The position numbers were made by a program, and so were the translations under genes. Below the pieces are notes generated by a model that ran no database searches, was not told the origin of the DNA, and saw only the letters and a program-made list of their open reading frames with translations. A stretch of 58,669 nt of DNA, taken from an uncultured Bacteroidota bacterium. GTDB lineage: Bacteria > Bacteroidota > Bacteroidia > Flavobacteriales > Flavobacteriaceae. Shown here piece after piece: positions 43,076 to 52,107 of this stretch. The stretch covers positions 1 through 58,669 of the forward strand of contig CAIWKX010000068.1 in NCBI GenBank assembly GCA_903913315.1, written 5' to 3'. Position 1 is the first letter of the stretch; each line of letters begins with the position of its first letter.

Positions 43076-43858
43076 CTATTTACCTTTAAAATCAGCTTTC
43101 CTTTTTTCTAAAAAAGCAGTGGTTCCTTCTTTAAAATCTTCGGTTCCAAAACACTTCCCGAAGTTTCTTATTTCTGTTTCAAAACCATCAACTCCATCCT
43201 TAAAATTAGCATTTATCGCTTTTATCGCTTTTGCTATGGCAACAGGAGAATTTTTCATGATTCGCTTTGCAATAGATTTTGTAAAATCTAACAATTCTGC
43301 TTGTGGAACTACATGATTTACAAGACCAGCTCTATAAGCGTCTTCTGCAGATACCATTCCTGCCGTCATAATCATTTCCATCGCTCTTCCTTTGCCAATA
43401 AGTTGAGGCAATCTTTGTGTACCTCCATACCCTGGAATTACGCCTAGCGAAACTTCCGGCAAGCCCATTTTAGCATTTTCTGAAGCAACTCTAAAATGAC
43501 AAGCCATAGCCAACTCTAATCCGCCACCAAGAGCAAATCCGTTTACAGCAGCAATAACAGGAGTACTTAATCGCTCCACAAAATTAAATAATAATTCTTG
43601 ACCTTGTTGAGCCAACTGTGCTCCTTCCTCAATGGAAAAGTTTGCAAATTCAGCTATATCAGCGCCAGCAACAAATGCTTTTTCTCCCTCACCAGTTATA
43701 ATGATGACTCTAATCTCTGAATTGGTATCCAAAGCTTCCAAACCGTTATGAAGTTCTTTAATAGTAGCGACATTTAATGCATTTAATTTTGAAGGACGAT
43801 TAATTGTAATTTGTCCTATTCCGTTTTCGGAGGTAATGATTATGTTTTCGAAATTCAT
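43076..43858 (-). CDS. Enoyl-CoA hydratase/isomerase family protein
   Basis: 260 residues, the standard crotonase length. Oxyanion-hole segments AFVAGADIAEF and AALGGG-type FALGGGLELAMACHFRVAS are present, and the catalytic loop GLPEVSLGVIPGYGGTQRLPQLIG carries the Glu/Gly pattern of short-chain enoyl-CoA hydratases. Acts on trans-2-enoyl-CoA in fatty-acid or amino-acid breakdown. Ten bases separate it from the sensor kinase gene upstream. Confidence 0.93.
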   Translation of the reverse strand: MNFENIIITSENGIGQITINRPSKLNALNVATIKELHNGLEALDTNSEIRVIIITGEGEKAFVAGADIAEFANFSIEEGAQLAQQGQELLFNFVERLSTPVIAAVNGFALGGGLELAMACHFRVASENAKMGLPEVSLGVIPGYGGTQRLPQLIGKGRAMEMIMTAGMVSAEDAYRAGLVNHVVPQAELLDFTKSIAKRIMKNSPVAIAKAIKAINANFKDGVDGFETEIRNFGKCFGTEDFKEGTTAFLEKRKADFKGK

Positions 43859-43868
43859 TTTATAAATA

Positions 43869-45335
43869 TTAAATTATTGGAAGTGAAACAATAAATGTTG
43901 TTCCTTTTCCATATTCAGTTTCAAATGTAATAGTTCCTTTGTAATTTTCAATAATGTTTTTGATAATTCCTAAACCAAGTCCCATTCCACTTGTTTTAGT
44001 GGTAAATTTTGGTTCAAAAATATGTTCTATAGATTCCGATTCTATGCCTACACCATTATCCTTTACTGTAATATTGACATTATTATCTAATTCTTTTACA
44101 GCAACAATAACCGATTTTTGTTCTTGCTCCTCTGGAATGGCTTGAATCGCATTTTTTACTAAATTAGTAATGATTCGAATCAATTGCGTTCTATCCATAA
44201 TAGTCACTATTTCCTTTTTATCACTTTCAAAATGAAGATATTCTTCATTAAAAATATCCAATGAAAACTCTACTACTTCTACCACATTTAAGGTCTCATT
44301 TTGTTGCGCAGGCATTGAAGCAAAATTGGAAAAAGCTGAGGCCACTGAACTCATTGTGTCAATTTGCTGAATCAATGTCTTAGTGTAATCGTTCAATTTT
44401 TGTTTCAACTCAGGATCTTCTGGATCAAATTTTCGTTGAAAACTTTGCACTGTCAAACGCATCGGCGTTAGCGGATTTTTTATTTCATGAGCAACTTGTT
44501 TTGCCATTTCACGCCATGCTTGTTCTCTTTCCGATTGTGCCAACATGGTAGCACTTTCTTCCAGTTTATCCACCATAGCATTATAGGCTTTAATTAACGA
44601 ATTAATTTCACGACTATTGGCTTCAATTACAATTTTCTCATTCTTTTGATCCAAACTAGTTTCATTAATTTTATCAGAAATTGTTTTCAACGATTTGGTA
44701 ATATAACTAGAAAGAAAATACGCTAAAGTAAAAGCGACAATCAACATAAAAAAATAAACCTGACTCAATCGAACCAAGAAATCTTGAATCTCATCTTGAT
44801 AAAAACTATCATCTTCAACATAGGGTAAATTCAAAATTCCAAGTGGTTTAAATTTATCATCTTTAATCTCACTATAAGATGATCTATTTTTTACCCCGTC
44901 TATGTTTTTGATATCCACATATCTTTTTTCAATAGAAGATTGAACCAGTTTTACAATGTATTTTGGAATTGGTGGCGCCACTTTATCAACGGAAAAAGAA
45001 GCTTTTGAAGATTTAAGAAGCTTTCCATCCAAACTATAGATATTGATTTCAATATTATGAATGTCTGATAATTCATGGATTTTATCCTTAAAAATATAGG
45101 GTAAGTTCCTTTCGGTTAAAGGATACGTTGAATTAGAAAGCACATAATTAATGTGCTCTTTCACGGCTTCTTCTTTTCTGTCTAACCGCTCTTGATAATA
45201 CTTCTTTGCTTCATTTTGAAACTGAATAACCGAAATTGTAGCTAAAAGAATAGACGTAATTAATATCAATACAATCATCGAAAGGAAAATCCTAATTCGA
45301 AGAGAAAGCATTGACATTTTAAATCTATTGAACAT
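43869..45335 (-). CDS. Sensor histidine kinase
   Basis: 488 residues. Membrane helices at about 14-36 and 190-212 flank a periplasmic sensor region; a HAMP linker follows (SYITKSLKTISDKINETS). The phosphoacceptor motif is VAHEIKNPLTPMRLTVQ, and the ATPase domain has the N box LVKNAIQAIPE, the G1 box VKDNGVGI and the G2 box GMGLGLGI. The kinase resembles the NtrY/AtoS subgroup. No response regulator gene is adjacent. The signal is unknown; it is directly downstream of hemJ, one base from its stop. Confidence 0.92.
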   Translation of the reverse strand: MFNRFKMSMLSLRIRIFLSMIVLILITSILLATISVIQFQNEAKKYYQERLDRKEEAVKEHINYVLSNSTYPLTERNLPYIFKDKIHELSDIHNIEINIYSLDGKLLKSSKASFSVDKVAPPIPKYIVKLVQSSIEKRYVDIKNIDGVKNRSSYSEIKDDKFKPLGILNLPYVEDDSFYQDEIQDFLVRLSQVYFFMLIVAFTLAYFLSSYITKSLKTISDKINETSLDQKNEKIVIEANSREINSLIKAYNAMVDKLEESATMLAQSEREQAWREMAKQVAHEIKNPLTPMRLTVQSFQRKFDPEDPELKQKLNDYTKTLIQQIDTMSSVASAFSNFASMPAQQNETLNVVEVVEFSLDIFNEEYLHFESDKKEIVTIMDRTQLIRIITNLVKNAIQAIPEEQEQKSVIVAVKELDNNVNITVKDNGVGIESESIEHIFEPKFTTKTSGMGLGLGIIKNIIENYKGTITFETEYGKGTTFIVSLPII

Positions 45336-45875
45336 CTATGATTTATTTTTTTCTCGTAGTCTTTTATAAAATTTGAACCCTAACATAATTAAAATTGAAA
45401 ATGAAATTATTCCGATAACACCATAAATCCAATTGATTGTGCTTTGAGCAATTATTAAAAAGACTACTGCAAATAAAATTATTGTAGCACCTTCATTCCA
45501 AATCCTCATAAAGTTTGAGGTATATTTGAATTGGTCATTTTGCAATTGCTTATACATTTGATGACACTTTAAATGATACAGATATAATAAAAAAACAAAA
45601 ACCAATTTTATTTGAAAAAAATCAGCTTTAACTAAATCAGGAACTTCATAAAGCAACCAAAACGCGAAAAAACTTGCTAAAATAGCACTTGGCCAAGTAA
45701 TGATATACCAAAGACGATACGTCATTATTTTGTATTGTTTTAGTAAAATTTCTCGTTCAGGAGAAGGTTTATCATTGGCTTCAATTTGATACACAAACAA
45801 GCGCACAATATAAAACAATCCAGCAAACCAAGTAATCACAAAAATTAAGTGTAAAGATTTTACATATAGATTCAT
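45336..45875 (-). CDS. hemJ: Protoporphyrinogen IX oxidase HemJ (CopD-like)
   Basis: 179 residues with four membrane helices. The family start SLHLIFVITWFAGLFYIVRLFVYQ contains the conserved His that binds heme in HemJ. HemJ oxidizes protoporphyrinogen IX to protoporphyrin IX in bacteria without HemG or HemY. It is 12 bases from the ferrochelatase gene that performs the next step, which supports this over a copper-resistance CopD function. Confidence 0.88.
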   Translation of the reverse strand: MNLYVKSLHLIFVITWFAGLFYIVRLFVYQIEANDKPSPEREILLKQYKIMTYRLWYIITWPSAILASFFAFWLLYEVPDLVKADFFQIKLVFVFLLYLYHLKCHQMYKQLQNDQFKYTSNFMRIWNEGATIILFAVVFLIIAQSTINWIYGVIGIISFSILIMLGFKFYKRLREKNKS

Positions 45876-45887
45876 AATATTATTTTT

Positions 45888-46901
45888 TTATTTACTCCAA
45901 TCTTTAACCCAGCCTGCAACAACCTCACACCATTCATCATCATCATTCATACATGGAATGGCCAAAAACTCTTGACCTCCATGTTCTTTAAACTGATGAC
46001 TGGCTTCCATGGCAATTTCTTCCAAAGTTTCTAAACAATCAGAAACAAATGCAGGAGTTACAACTGCTAATTTTTTAATCCCTTGTTCTGGCATTTTATT
46101 AATCTCAACATCCGTATAAGGGGTTAACCATTTATCACCAGCTAATCGCGATTGAAAAGTTTGGCTGTATTTCCCTTCCGGAATTCCTAATAATTTAACT
46201 ACTTGTTTTGTGGTTTCATAACATTGATGGCGGTAGCAAAATTCATGGGCAGGCGAAGGGGTATTGCAACAAGAACCATCAATTTTACAATGTGATTTAG
46301 TTACATCAGTTTTGCGAATATGACGCTTCGGAATCCCATGATAGGAAAACAATAAATGATCATAATCAAATCCTTCTAAATGTTTTTTTATTGAATTTGA
46401 TAAGGCTTTTATAAATCCTGGCTTATTGTAAAAAGCAGGAACATTAGTAAAAGTCATTTCCGGAAAATAGTTTTTACGCAATTCTTCTGCCAAAACTTCA
46501 ATAGTTGTCGTAGATGCCATGGCGTGTTGAGGATACAACGGCATAAGCATAACTTCGGTCACTCCTTTATCTTTTAATTCTTGCAACCCTTTTTGAATGG
46601 TCATCGAGCCATATCGCATGGCTAAAGAAACAGGAATGTCAACCAATTGCTGTACTTTCTTCTGCATTCGTTGTGAAATAACAACTAAAGGAGAACCTTC
46701 CTCCCACCAAATTTTCTGATACGCTGCAGCTGATTTTTCTGGACGCGTTCTTAAAATTATTCCTCTAACTAATAAAGCTCGCAATAAATAAGGAACATCA
46801 ATCACATATTTGTCCATTAAAAATTCATCTAAATAGGGCTTCACATCTTTTGCAGTTGGACTTTCAGGCGAACCTAGATTTACAAGTAATACTCCTTTCA
46901 T
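45888..46901 (-). CDS. hemH: Ferrochelatase
   Basis: 337 residues. Inserts Fe2+ into protoporphyrin IX, the last step of protoheme synthesis. The family landmarks are MKGVLLVNLGSPESPTAKDV at the start, LLFSYHGIPKRHIRKTD with the catalytic His, and the second half motif TPAFVSDCLETLEEIAMEA with the active Glu. A Cys-rich insert (CKIDGSCCNTP ... CYRHQC) may bind an Fe-S cluster, as in some other ferrochelatases. Upstream gene of the hemH-hemJ pair. Confidence 0.96.
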   Translation of the reverse strand: MKGVLLVNLGSPESPTAKDVKPYLDEFLMDKYVIDVPYLLRALLVRGIILRTRPEKSAAAYQKIWWEEGSPLVVISQRMQKKVQQLVDIPVSLAMRYGSMTIQKGLQELKDKGVTEVMLMPLYPQHAMASTTTIEVLAEELRKNYFPEMTFTNVPAFYNKPGFIKALSNSIKKHLEGFDYDHLLFSYHGIPKRHIRKTDVTKSHCKIDGSCCNTPSPAHEFCYRHQCYETTKQVVKLLGIPEGKYSQTFQSRLAGDKWLTPYTDVEINKMPEQGIKKLAVVTPAFVSDCLETLEEIAMEASHQFKEHGGQEFLAIPCMNDDDEWCEVVAGWVKDWSK

Positions 46902-47001
46902 TATTATATTTATATTTTTTTATAAAAGTAATTATTATACTTTTTTAAGATTTTAGTTTAAACTTTTTTTATTAATTGTTTAATTTTAAAAAGGGATGGT
47001 G

Positions 47002-47874
47002 TTATACATTTTGATTTATCGACATCAAATATTTTTTAGGAGTAGTCGCAAATTTTTTCTTGAAAGCAGCTATAAAATGACTCCCAGTGCTATATCCAAT
47101 TTTCAAACCAACCTCATTTACATTATAGGATCCGCTGTCTAATAATTGTCTGGCATAATCCATTTTATAATCAAATAGAAATCCATAAACAGTGTCACCA
47201 TAAATTTGTTTGAATCCCATTTTTAATTTTTTTAAGCTCAATCCAACTTGGTCCGCTAATTCTTCTAAACCTGGCGGTTCAGCCATATTGGCGAGAACAA
47301 TATCTTTCGCTTTCCTAATTTTCAATACATTTTCTTCATCAATTAAAAATGGACATTGTTGGGCATTTGGATCTTCAGTTCGATTGAAATACAAACTCAA
47401 TAATTCATATCCTTTTCCTTTATAGTAAAGATTTTTTATGGAAGGATTTAAGTTATAATGGAACAATTGACTTAAAACAATTGACATCGACGGACTGATA
47501 TCGCTCTCTGTATAGTATTTCTTATCTTTGTTGTCTTCACTTAAAAAAGGAATATGACCAGCTTCATTAGAAAACAAACTGTGAAATTTTTGAATGGAAA
47601 TAATTACAGAAATCACCCAAGTACTAGGAGTTAATTCTAGATTTAGAGGCAGTTCTTTTTGCGGATTATAAAACAAAAGTGCTTTTTCTTCTTTCAATTC
47701 AAGAGCATAACCTCCTTCATTAAATACAAATTTTGCTTTTCCCTTAATCCCAAAATGAAATTGGATAAGCCCTTGATTAACATGTCGTTTTACATGATAA
47801 TTTTCGTTTCCATCATTTTGAAAACGCAATAAAATAAAATCATTTTCAATTTTAATTTCTTCTTGAGAACCCAT
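47002..47874 (-). CDS. AraC family transcriptional regulator
   Basis: 290 residues. About 1-165 is an unrecognised sensor domain (cupin-like start: NYHVKRHVNQGLIQFHFGIKGKA). About 190-285 is the AraC DNA-binding domain with two HTH motifs (LEELADQVGLSLKKLKMGFK and NEVGLKIGYSTGSHFIAAFKKKF). It is divergent from hemA, so control of the heme operon or of itself is a reasonable inference. PchR-like regulators of this shape respond to small ligands. Confidence 0.92.
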   Translation of the reverse strand: MGSQEEIKIENDFILLRFQNDGNENYHVKRHVNQGLIQFHFGIKGKAKFVFNEGGYALELKEEKALLFYNPQKELPLNLELTPSTWVISVIISIQKFHSLFSNEAGHIPFLSEDNKDKKYYTESDISPSMSIVLSQLFHYNLNPSIKNLYYKGKGYELLSLYFNRTEDPNAQQCPFLIDEENVLKIRKAKDIVLANMAEPPGLEELADQVGLSLKKLKMGFKQIYGDTVYGFLFDYKMDYARQLLDSGSYNVNEVGLKIGYSTGSHFIAAFKKKFATTPKKYLMSINQNV

Positions 47875-47981
47875 AGCGATATTTTTTCGTAAATAATTTA
47901 CAATTATTTGAATTACTTATTTAGAATTAATCTGTATAAGTGTTTTTGAAACGATTGATTTCAGTACAAATTTATAATAAA

Positions 47982-48047
47982 TAACGCTAAAAATTCAAAT
48001 TTCTACAAAAAACTCTCACAGCGATACAAAAAGTACTTTAAGCGTTA
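47982..48047. promoter_or_regulatory. Inverted TAACGCT sites in the AraC/hemA intergenic region
   Basis: TAACGCT at 47982-47988 and its complement AGCGTTA at 48041-48047 flank about 52 bases, with matching A/T-rich extensions outside each core (10 of 11 bases). They may be operator sites for the divergent AraC regulator. A -7 element follows at 48069-48076. Confidence 0.4.
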
Positions 48048-48068
48048 CTTTTATAAACAGTATAGGAA

Positions 48069-48076
48069 TAACTTTG
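48069..48076 (+). promoter_or_regulatory. -7 promoter element for hemA
   Basis: TAACTTTG matches TAnnTTTG, 26 bases before the ATG at 48103. Confidence 0.55.
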
Positions 48077-48102
48077 TTTAACTTTTAGGTAAAAGCCCAA
48101 AT

Positions 48103-49359
48103 ATGGAAAATTTAAATACACCAAAGTTCACTACTTTCTACTCTGTAGGATTAAGCTACAAGAAAGCAGATGCTGAAATGAGAGGAAAATTTAACTTAGA
48201 TGCTAAAGCAAAGTCCAATCTTTTAGAGCAAGCAAAAAAAGAAGGCATTGAATCGTTAATCGTTACTTCTACTTGTAACCGAACTGAAATTTACGGTTTT
48301 GCTCAACATCCATTTCAACTAATCAAATTACTTTGTGAAAATAGTCAAGGTACTGTAGAGGATTTTCAGAGGGTAGCTTTCGTATACAAAAATCAAGAAG
48401 CCATCAATCACATGTTTCGCGTTGGAACAGGTTTGGACAGTCAAATTCTAGGAGATTTTGAGATTATTAGTCAAATAAAAATGGCTTTTACGGAAAGTAA
48501 ATCGATGAATTTGGTAAATGCTTTCCTAGAAAGATTAGTGAATGCTGTGATTCAAGCCAGTAAAAAAATTAAAAATGAAACCGAAATTTCTTCGGGAGCA
48601 ACATCAGTATCTTTTGCTTCGGTTCAATACATCTTTAAAAATGTAGAAGATATCGCTAATAAAAATATTCTGCTTTTTGGAACGGGTAAAATAGGAAGAA
48701 ATACTTGTGAAAATTTAGTGAAACACACCAAACACGAACAAATTACTTTAATTAACCGTACAAAAGATAAAGCAGAGAAATTAGCTAAAAAGTTGAATGT
48801 AATTGTAAAAGATTACGCCGATTTACAACTTGAATTACAAAAAGCAGACGTTGTTGTTGTGGCAACTGGCGCTCAAAATCCTACAGTAGATAAAGCTATA
48901 CTAAATCTTAAAAAACCACTGTTGATTTTAGATTTATCCATTCCAAAAAATGTTCATGAAAATGTAAAAGATTTAGCGGGAGTTACATTAGTACACATGG
49001 ATCATTTATCACAAATGACGGATGAAACTTTAGAAAACAGAAAACTTCATATTCCAGCAGCCGAAGCCATTATTGAAGAAATAAAAGAAGAATTCATTGC
49101 TTGGACAAAACAAAGAAAATTTGCCCCAACTATTAATGCACTAAAAGAAAAATTGAATTCTATAAAGGATGGCGAATTGAATTTTCAACGCAAAAAGATT
49201 ACTAATTTCGATGAAGAACAAGCAGAAATTATTAGCGCTAGAATTATTCAAAAAATTACCAACCATTTTGCAAATCATTTAAAAGATGACAATACGGTGG
49301 TCGACCAAAGTATTGAATGGATTGAAAAAATTTTTCAAATAGAAACGGTGGCAAGATAA
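48103..49359 (+). CDS. hemA: Glutamyl-tRNA reductase
   Basis: 418 residues. First committed enzyme of C5 heme synthesis, reducing Glu-tRNA to glutamate-1-semialdehyde. The catalytic Cys lies in TSTCNRTEIYGF (about residue 54); the NADPH-binding motif is ILLFGTGKIGRNTCENL; the C-terminal dimerization helix closes the chain. First gene of the forward heme operon; its stop overlaps the hemC start by one base. Confidence 0.97.
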   Translation: MENLNTPKFTTFYSVGLSYKKADAEMRGKFNLDAKAKSNLLEQAKKEGIESLIVTSTCNRTEIYGFAQHPFQLIKLLCENSQGTVEDFQRVAFVYKNQEAINHMFRVGTGLDSQILGDFEIISQIKMAFTESKSMNLVNAFLERLVNAVIQASKKIKNETEISSGATSVSFASVQYIFKNVEDIANKNILLFGTGKIGRNTCENLVKHTKHEQITLINRTKDKAEKLAKKLNVIVKDYADLQLELQKADVVVVATGAQNPTVDKAILNLKKPLLILDLSIPKNVHENVKDLAGVTLVHMDHLSQMTDETLENRKLHIPAAEAIIEEIKEEFIAWTKQRKFAPTINALKEKLNSIKDGELNFQRKKITNFDEEQAEIISARIIQKITNHFANHLKDDNTVVDQSIEWIEKIFQIETVAR

Positions 49360-50282
49360 TGAGCAAAATTATAAGAATAGGAACTCGTGATAGTGAATTA
49401 GCACTTTGGCAAGCACACACAGTTCAAAAACAACTAAACGATTTAGGGTATAAAACTGAAATTATAGCCGTAAAATCACAAGGAGACATTATTCTCGACA
49501 AGCCTCTTTACGAGCTTGGAATTACAGGAATTTTTACCAAAACTTTAGACATTGCAATGATTAACGGTCAAGTGGATATTGCCGTACATTCCATGAAAGA
49601 TGTTCCAACAGCTTTACCAATAGGGATAGTACAAGCTGCTGTTTTGGAAAGAGCCAATATTTTAGATATTTTAGTTCACAAAGGGAACACCAATTTTCTT
49701 GAAACCGAAGCTACAATAGCTACAGGAAGTTTACGACGCCAAGCACAATGGTGGAACAAATACCCCAATCACACTGTAGTTGACTTACGTGGCAATGTCA
49801 ATACAAGAATGCAAAAACTCAACGAAAGTAATTGGAGTGGAGCCGTTTTTGCAGCAGCGGGATTAGAAAGAATCAACTTAAAACCAGAGAATTTTATCAA
49901 TCTAGATTGGATGATTCCAGCACCTGCTCAAGGTGCAATGGTTGTGGTCGCCATGGCAAATGATGAATTTACATTAGACGCTTTATCACAACTAAATCAC
50001 ATAGAAACGGAAATTTGTACATATATCGAGCGACAATTTCTAAAAACTTTGGAAGGCGGTTGTACTGCGCCAATTGGAGCCATTGCAAAATACAATGAAA
50101 AGGAAGACACTATAGACTTAAAAGGAGTCCTATTGTCTATTGATGGAAAACAAAAATTAGCAATCGAGAAAGTAGTTGATATTTCAGAGTGGAAAAAACT
50201 AGGATTCAATTGCGCTCAAGAAATTCTAAATAATGGTGGGTCAGAAGTAATGACGGAAATAAAAAAGATTTTGAAAAAATAG
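49359..50282 (+). CDS. hemC: Porphobilinogen deaminase (hydroxymethylbilane synthase)
   Basis: 307 residues. Joins four porphobilinogens into hydroxymethylbilane. Signatures IRIGTRDSELALWQAHTV, HSMKDVPTALP and the cofactor-carrying Cys in EGGCTAPIGAIAKY are present. Translationally coupled to hemA by a one-base overlap; hemD follows after 27 bases. Confidence 0.97.
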   Translation: MSKIIRIGTRDSELALWQAHTVQKQLNDLGYKTEIIAVKSQGDIILDKPLYELGITGIFTKTLDIAMINGQVDIAVHSMKDVPTALPIGIVQAAVLERANILDILVHKGNTNFLETEATIATGSLRRQAQWWNKYPNHTVVDLRGNVNTRMQKLNESNWSGAVFAAAGLERINLKPENFINLDWMIPAPAQGAMVVVAMANDEFTLDALSQLNHIETEICTYIERQFLKTLEGGCTAPIGAIAKYNEKEDTIDLKGVLLSIDGKQKLAIEKVVDISEWKKLGFNCAQEILNNGGSEVMTEIKKILKK

Positions 50283-50309
50283 ATTTCTCAAATTTGTGTT
50301 CCAAATTAA

Positions 50310-51014
50310 ATGACAAAACAAATCAACATACTTTCCACTAAAAAGCTTTTGCCAAATCAAAAGCAAGATTTACTCGACGCCAATATTCATCTAATTGAAG
50401 AAGATTTCATCGAAACTAAAATCAAGAATTTCGATTTCCCATCCTCTGGAGGGGTGTCCGAGGGACGGGGTGGATTAAAAGTAAATGACAATCTGATTTT
50501 TACAAGCCAAAATGCGGTTCAAAGTATTTTACAACATCCAAAATGTGAGGAGCTAAAAACTAAGAATGTGTTTTCTGTAGGGATGAAAACCAAAGATGTA
50601 TTGACCGAAAATGGATTTAATGTAATAGCTTACACTGGATATGCCTCTGATTTAGCCGAAATAATTTCACTCATTTATTCCAATGAAAGTTTCACATTTT
50701 TCAGTGGAAATTTACGTCGAGATGTTTTACCAGCAACCTTAAAAGAAAACGGAATTACATTTAATGAAATTGAAGTATACGAAACGAATATCACCTCAAA
50801 AAAAATAACCAAAAAATTAGATGGATTACTGTTTTTTAGTCCGTCAGCAGTTGAAAGTTATTTAAAATCAAATACGATTAAAGAGGAAATGTGCTTTTGC
50901 ATCGGAGAAACCACCGCAGAAGCATTAGAAAATAAAAAAATAAAAAACATTATAATTGCAGACAAACCATCAGTGGAAAATGTAATTAATGAAGTAATTG
51001 AATATTATAATTAG
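50310..51014 (+). CDS. hemD: Uroporphyrinogen-III synthase with an in-frame GC-rich insertion
   Basis: 234 residues. Cyclizes hydroxymethylbilane with ring D inversion. Typical HemD segments are LIFTSQNAVQSILQ, FSVGMKTKDVLTENGF and LFFSPSAVESYL. The segment FPSSGGVSEGRGGLK (about residues 43-57) is Gly/Ser-rich, unlike the family at this position, and is encoded by an unusually GC-rich stretch (50438-50474). It looks like a palindromic repeat inserted in frame. The reading frame continues intact, so the enzyme is probably still functional. Confidence 0.92.
   Translation: MTKQINILSTKKLLPNQKQDLLDANIHLIEEDFIETKIKNFDFPSSGGVSEGRGGLKVNDNLIFTSQNAVQSILQHPKCEELKTKNVFSVGMKTKDVLTENGFNVIAYTGYASDLAEIISLIYSNESFTFFSGNLRRDVLPATLKENGITFNEIEVYETNITSKKITKKLDGLLFFSPSAVESYLKSNTIKEEMCFCIGETTAEALENKKIKNIIIADKPSVENVINEVIEYYN
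50438..50474 (+). repeat. GC-rich palindromic element inside hemD
   Basis: Contains two small hairpins, CCTC-TG-GAGG (50443-50452) and GTCC-GAG-GGAC (50456-50466), and ends in GGGGTGG. The GC content is far above the surrounding gene. The word resembles dispersed repeats I have seen in flavobacterial genomes; a copy count cannot be made from this window. Confidence 0.6.
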
Positions 51015-51047
51015 AAATGAGACCTGTCAGGTCTAAATAAAAAAGAC

Positions 51048-52070
51048 ATGATCAAAAACGACCTATTTTTAAGAGCTCTAAACAACGAGACTGTAGAACG
51101 CCCTCCTGTTTGGATGATGCGTCAAGCAGGAAGATATTTACCAGAATTCAGAGCTTTAAGAGACAAATACGATTTCTTCACTCGTTGCGAAACGCCAGAA
51201 TTAGCAGCAGAAATCACCGTGCAACCCATTCGAATTGTAAAACCAGATGCTGCTATCTTATTTTCAGATATTTTAGTCGTGCCAAGAGCTATGGGAATTC
51301 ACGTTGAATTGAAAGACAACTTAGGGCCTATTATTCCAAATCCAATCAGAACTATGGAACAAGTAAATCAAGTTTTTGTTCCCAATATTCAAGAAACTTT
51401 GGGTTACGTAATGGATGCCGTAAAATTAACCAAAGAGATGCTCAACGATGAAGTGCCTTTAATTGGTTTTGCCGGTTCACCATGGACCATCTTCTGTTAT
51501 GCAGTGGAAGGAAAAGGGTCAAAAAGTTTTGATACAGCAAAAGGATTTTGTTTTTCAAACCCAATTGCAGCACATACTTTATTGCAAAAAATAACAGATA
51601 CTACCATTTTATACTTAAAAGAAAAAGTAAAAGCGGGATGTAATGCCATTCAAATTTTCGATTCTTGGGGAGGCATGTTATCTCCAGTTGATTATCAAGA
51701 ATTCTCTTGGAAATACATCAACCAAATTGTAGAAGCTTTAGCAGATGAAACAAAAGTTATTGTTTTCGGAAAAGGTTGTTGGTTTGCATTGGGAGAAATG
51801 GGACAATCAAGAGCATCAGCTCTTGGTGTAGATTGGACTTGTTCGGCAAAAAATGCTCGTTATTTATCAGGAGGGAAAATCACATTACAAGGAAATTTCG
51901 ACCCAAGCCGATTGCTTTCTCCTATTCCAATCATCAAAAAAATGGTGCACGAAATGATTAACGAATTCGGAAAAGACAATTACATAGTAAATCTTGGTCA
52001 CGGAATTTTACCTAATATTCCTGTCGATCATGCCAAAGCTTTTGTGGAAGCGGTGAAGGAGTACAAATAG
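51048..52070 (+). CDS. hemE: Uroporphyrinogen decarboxylase
   Basis: 340 residues. Removes four carboxyl groups from uroporphyrinogen III. Family motifs [19 protein letters not shown] near the start (Arg and Asp ligands), [31 protein letters not shown] and the C-terminal [10 protein letters not shown] are all intact. Follows hemD after 33 bases; the 37-base gap to hemF contains a tRNA-like fragment. Confidence 0.97.
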   Translation: MIKNDLFLRALNNETVERPPVWMMRQAGRYLPEFRALRDKYDFFTRCETPELAAEITVQPIRIVKPDAAILFSDILVVPRAMGIHVELKDNLGPIIPNPIRTMEQVNQVFVPNIQETLGYVMDAVKLTKEMLNDEVPLIGFAGSPWTIFCYAVEGKGSKSFDTAKGFCFSNPIAAHTLLQKITDTTILYLKEKVKAGCNAIQIFDSWGGMLSPVDYQEFSWKYINQIVEALADETKVIVFGKGCWFALGEMGQSRASALGVDWTCSAKNARYLSGGKITLQGNFDPSRLLSPIPIIKKMVHEMINEFGKDNYIVNLGHGILPNIPVDHAKAFVEAVKEYK

Positions 52071-52073
52071 TAG

Positions 52074-52102
52074 CAAAGAAAGAGGGATTCGAACCCCCGG
52101 AG
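52074..52102 (-). other. tRNA 3'-end fragment (T-arm and acceptor strand)
   Basis: Read on the minus strand, CCGGGGGTTCGAATCCCTC has the T-stem, the invariant TTCGAAT loop and a closing G-C pair of a tRNA T-arm. It is followed by TTTCTTTG, which could be the acceptor 3' strand and discriminator. The rest of the tRNA is absent. It occupies most of the gap between hemE and hemF. Confidence 0.65.
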
Positions 52103-52107
52103 ACAAT

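Noticed and set aside
45336..45875. CopD copper-resistance protein
   Set aside because: Length, four helices and the N-terminal His motif fit HemJ, and the adjacent gene is hemH.
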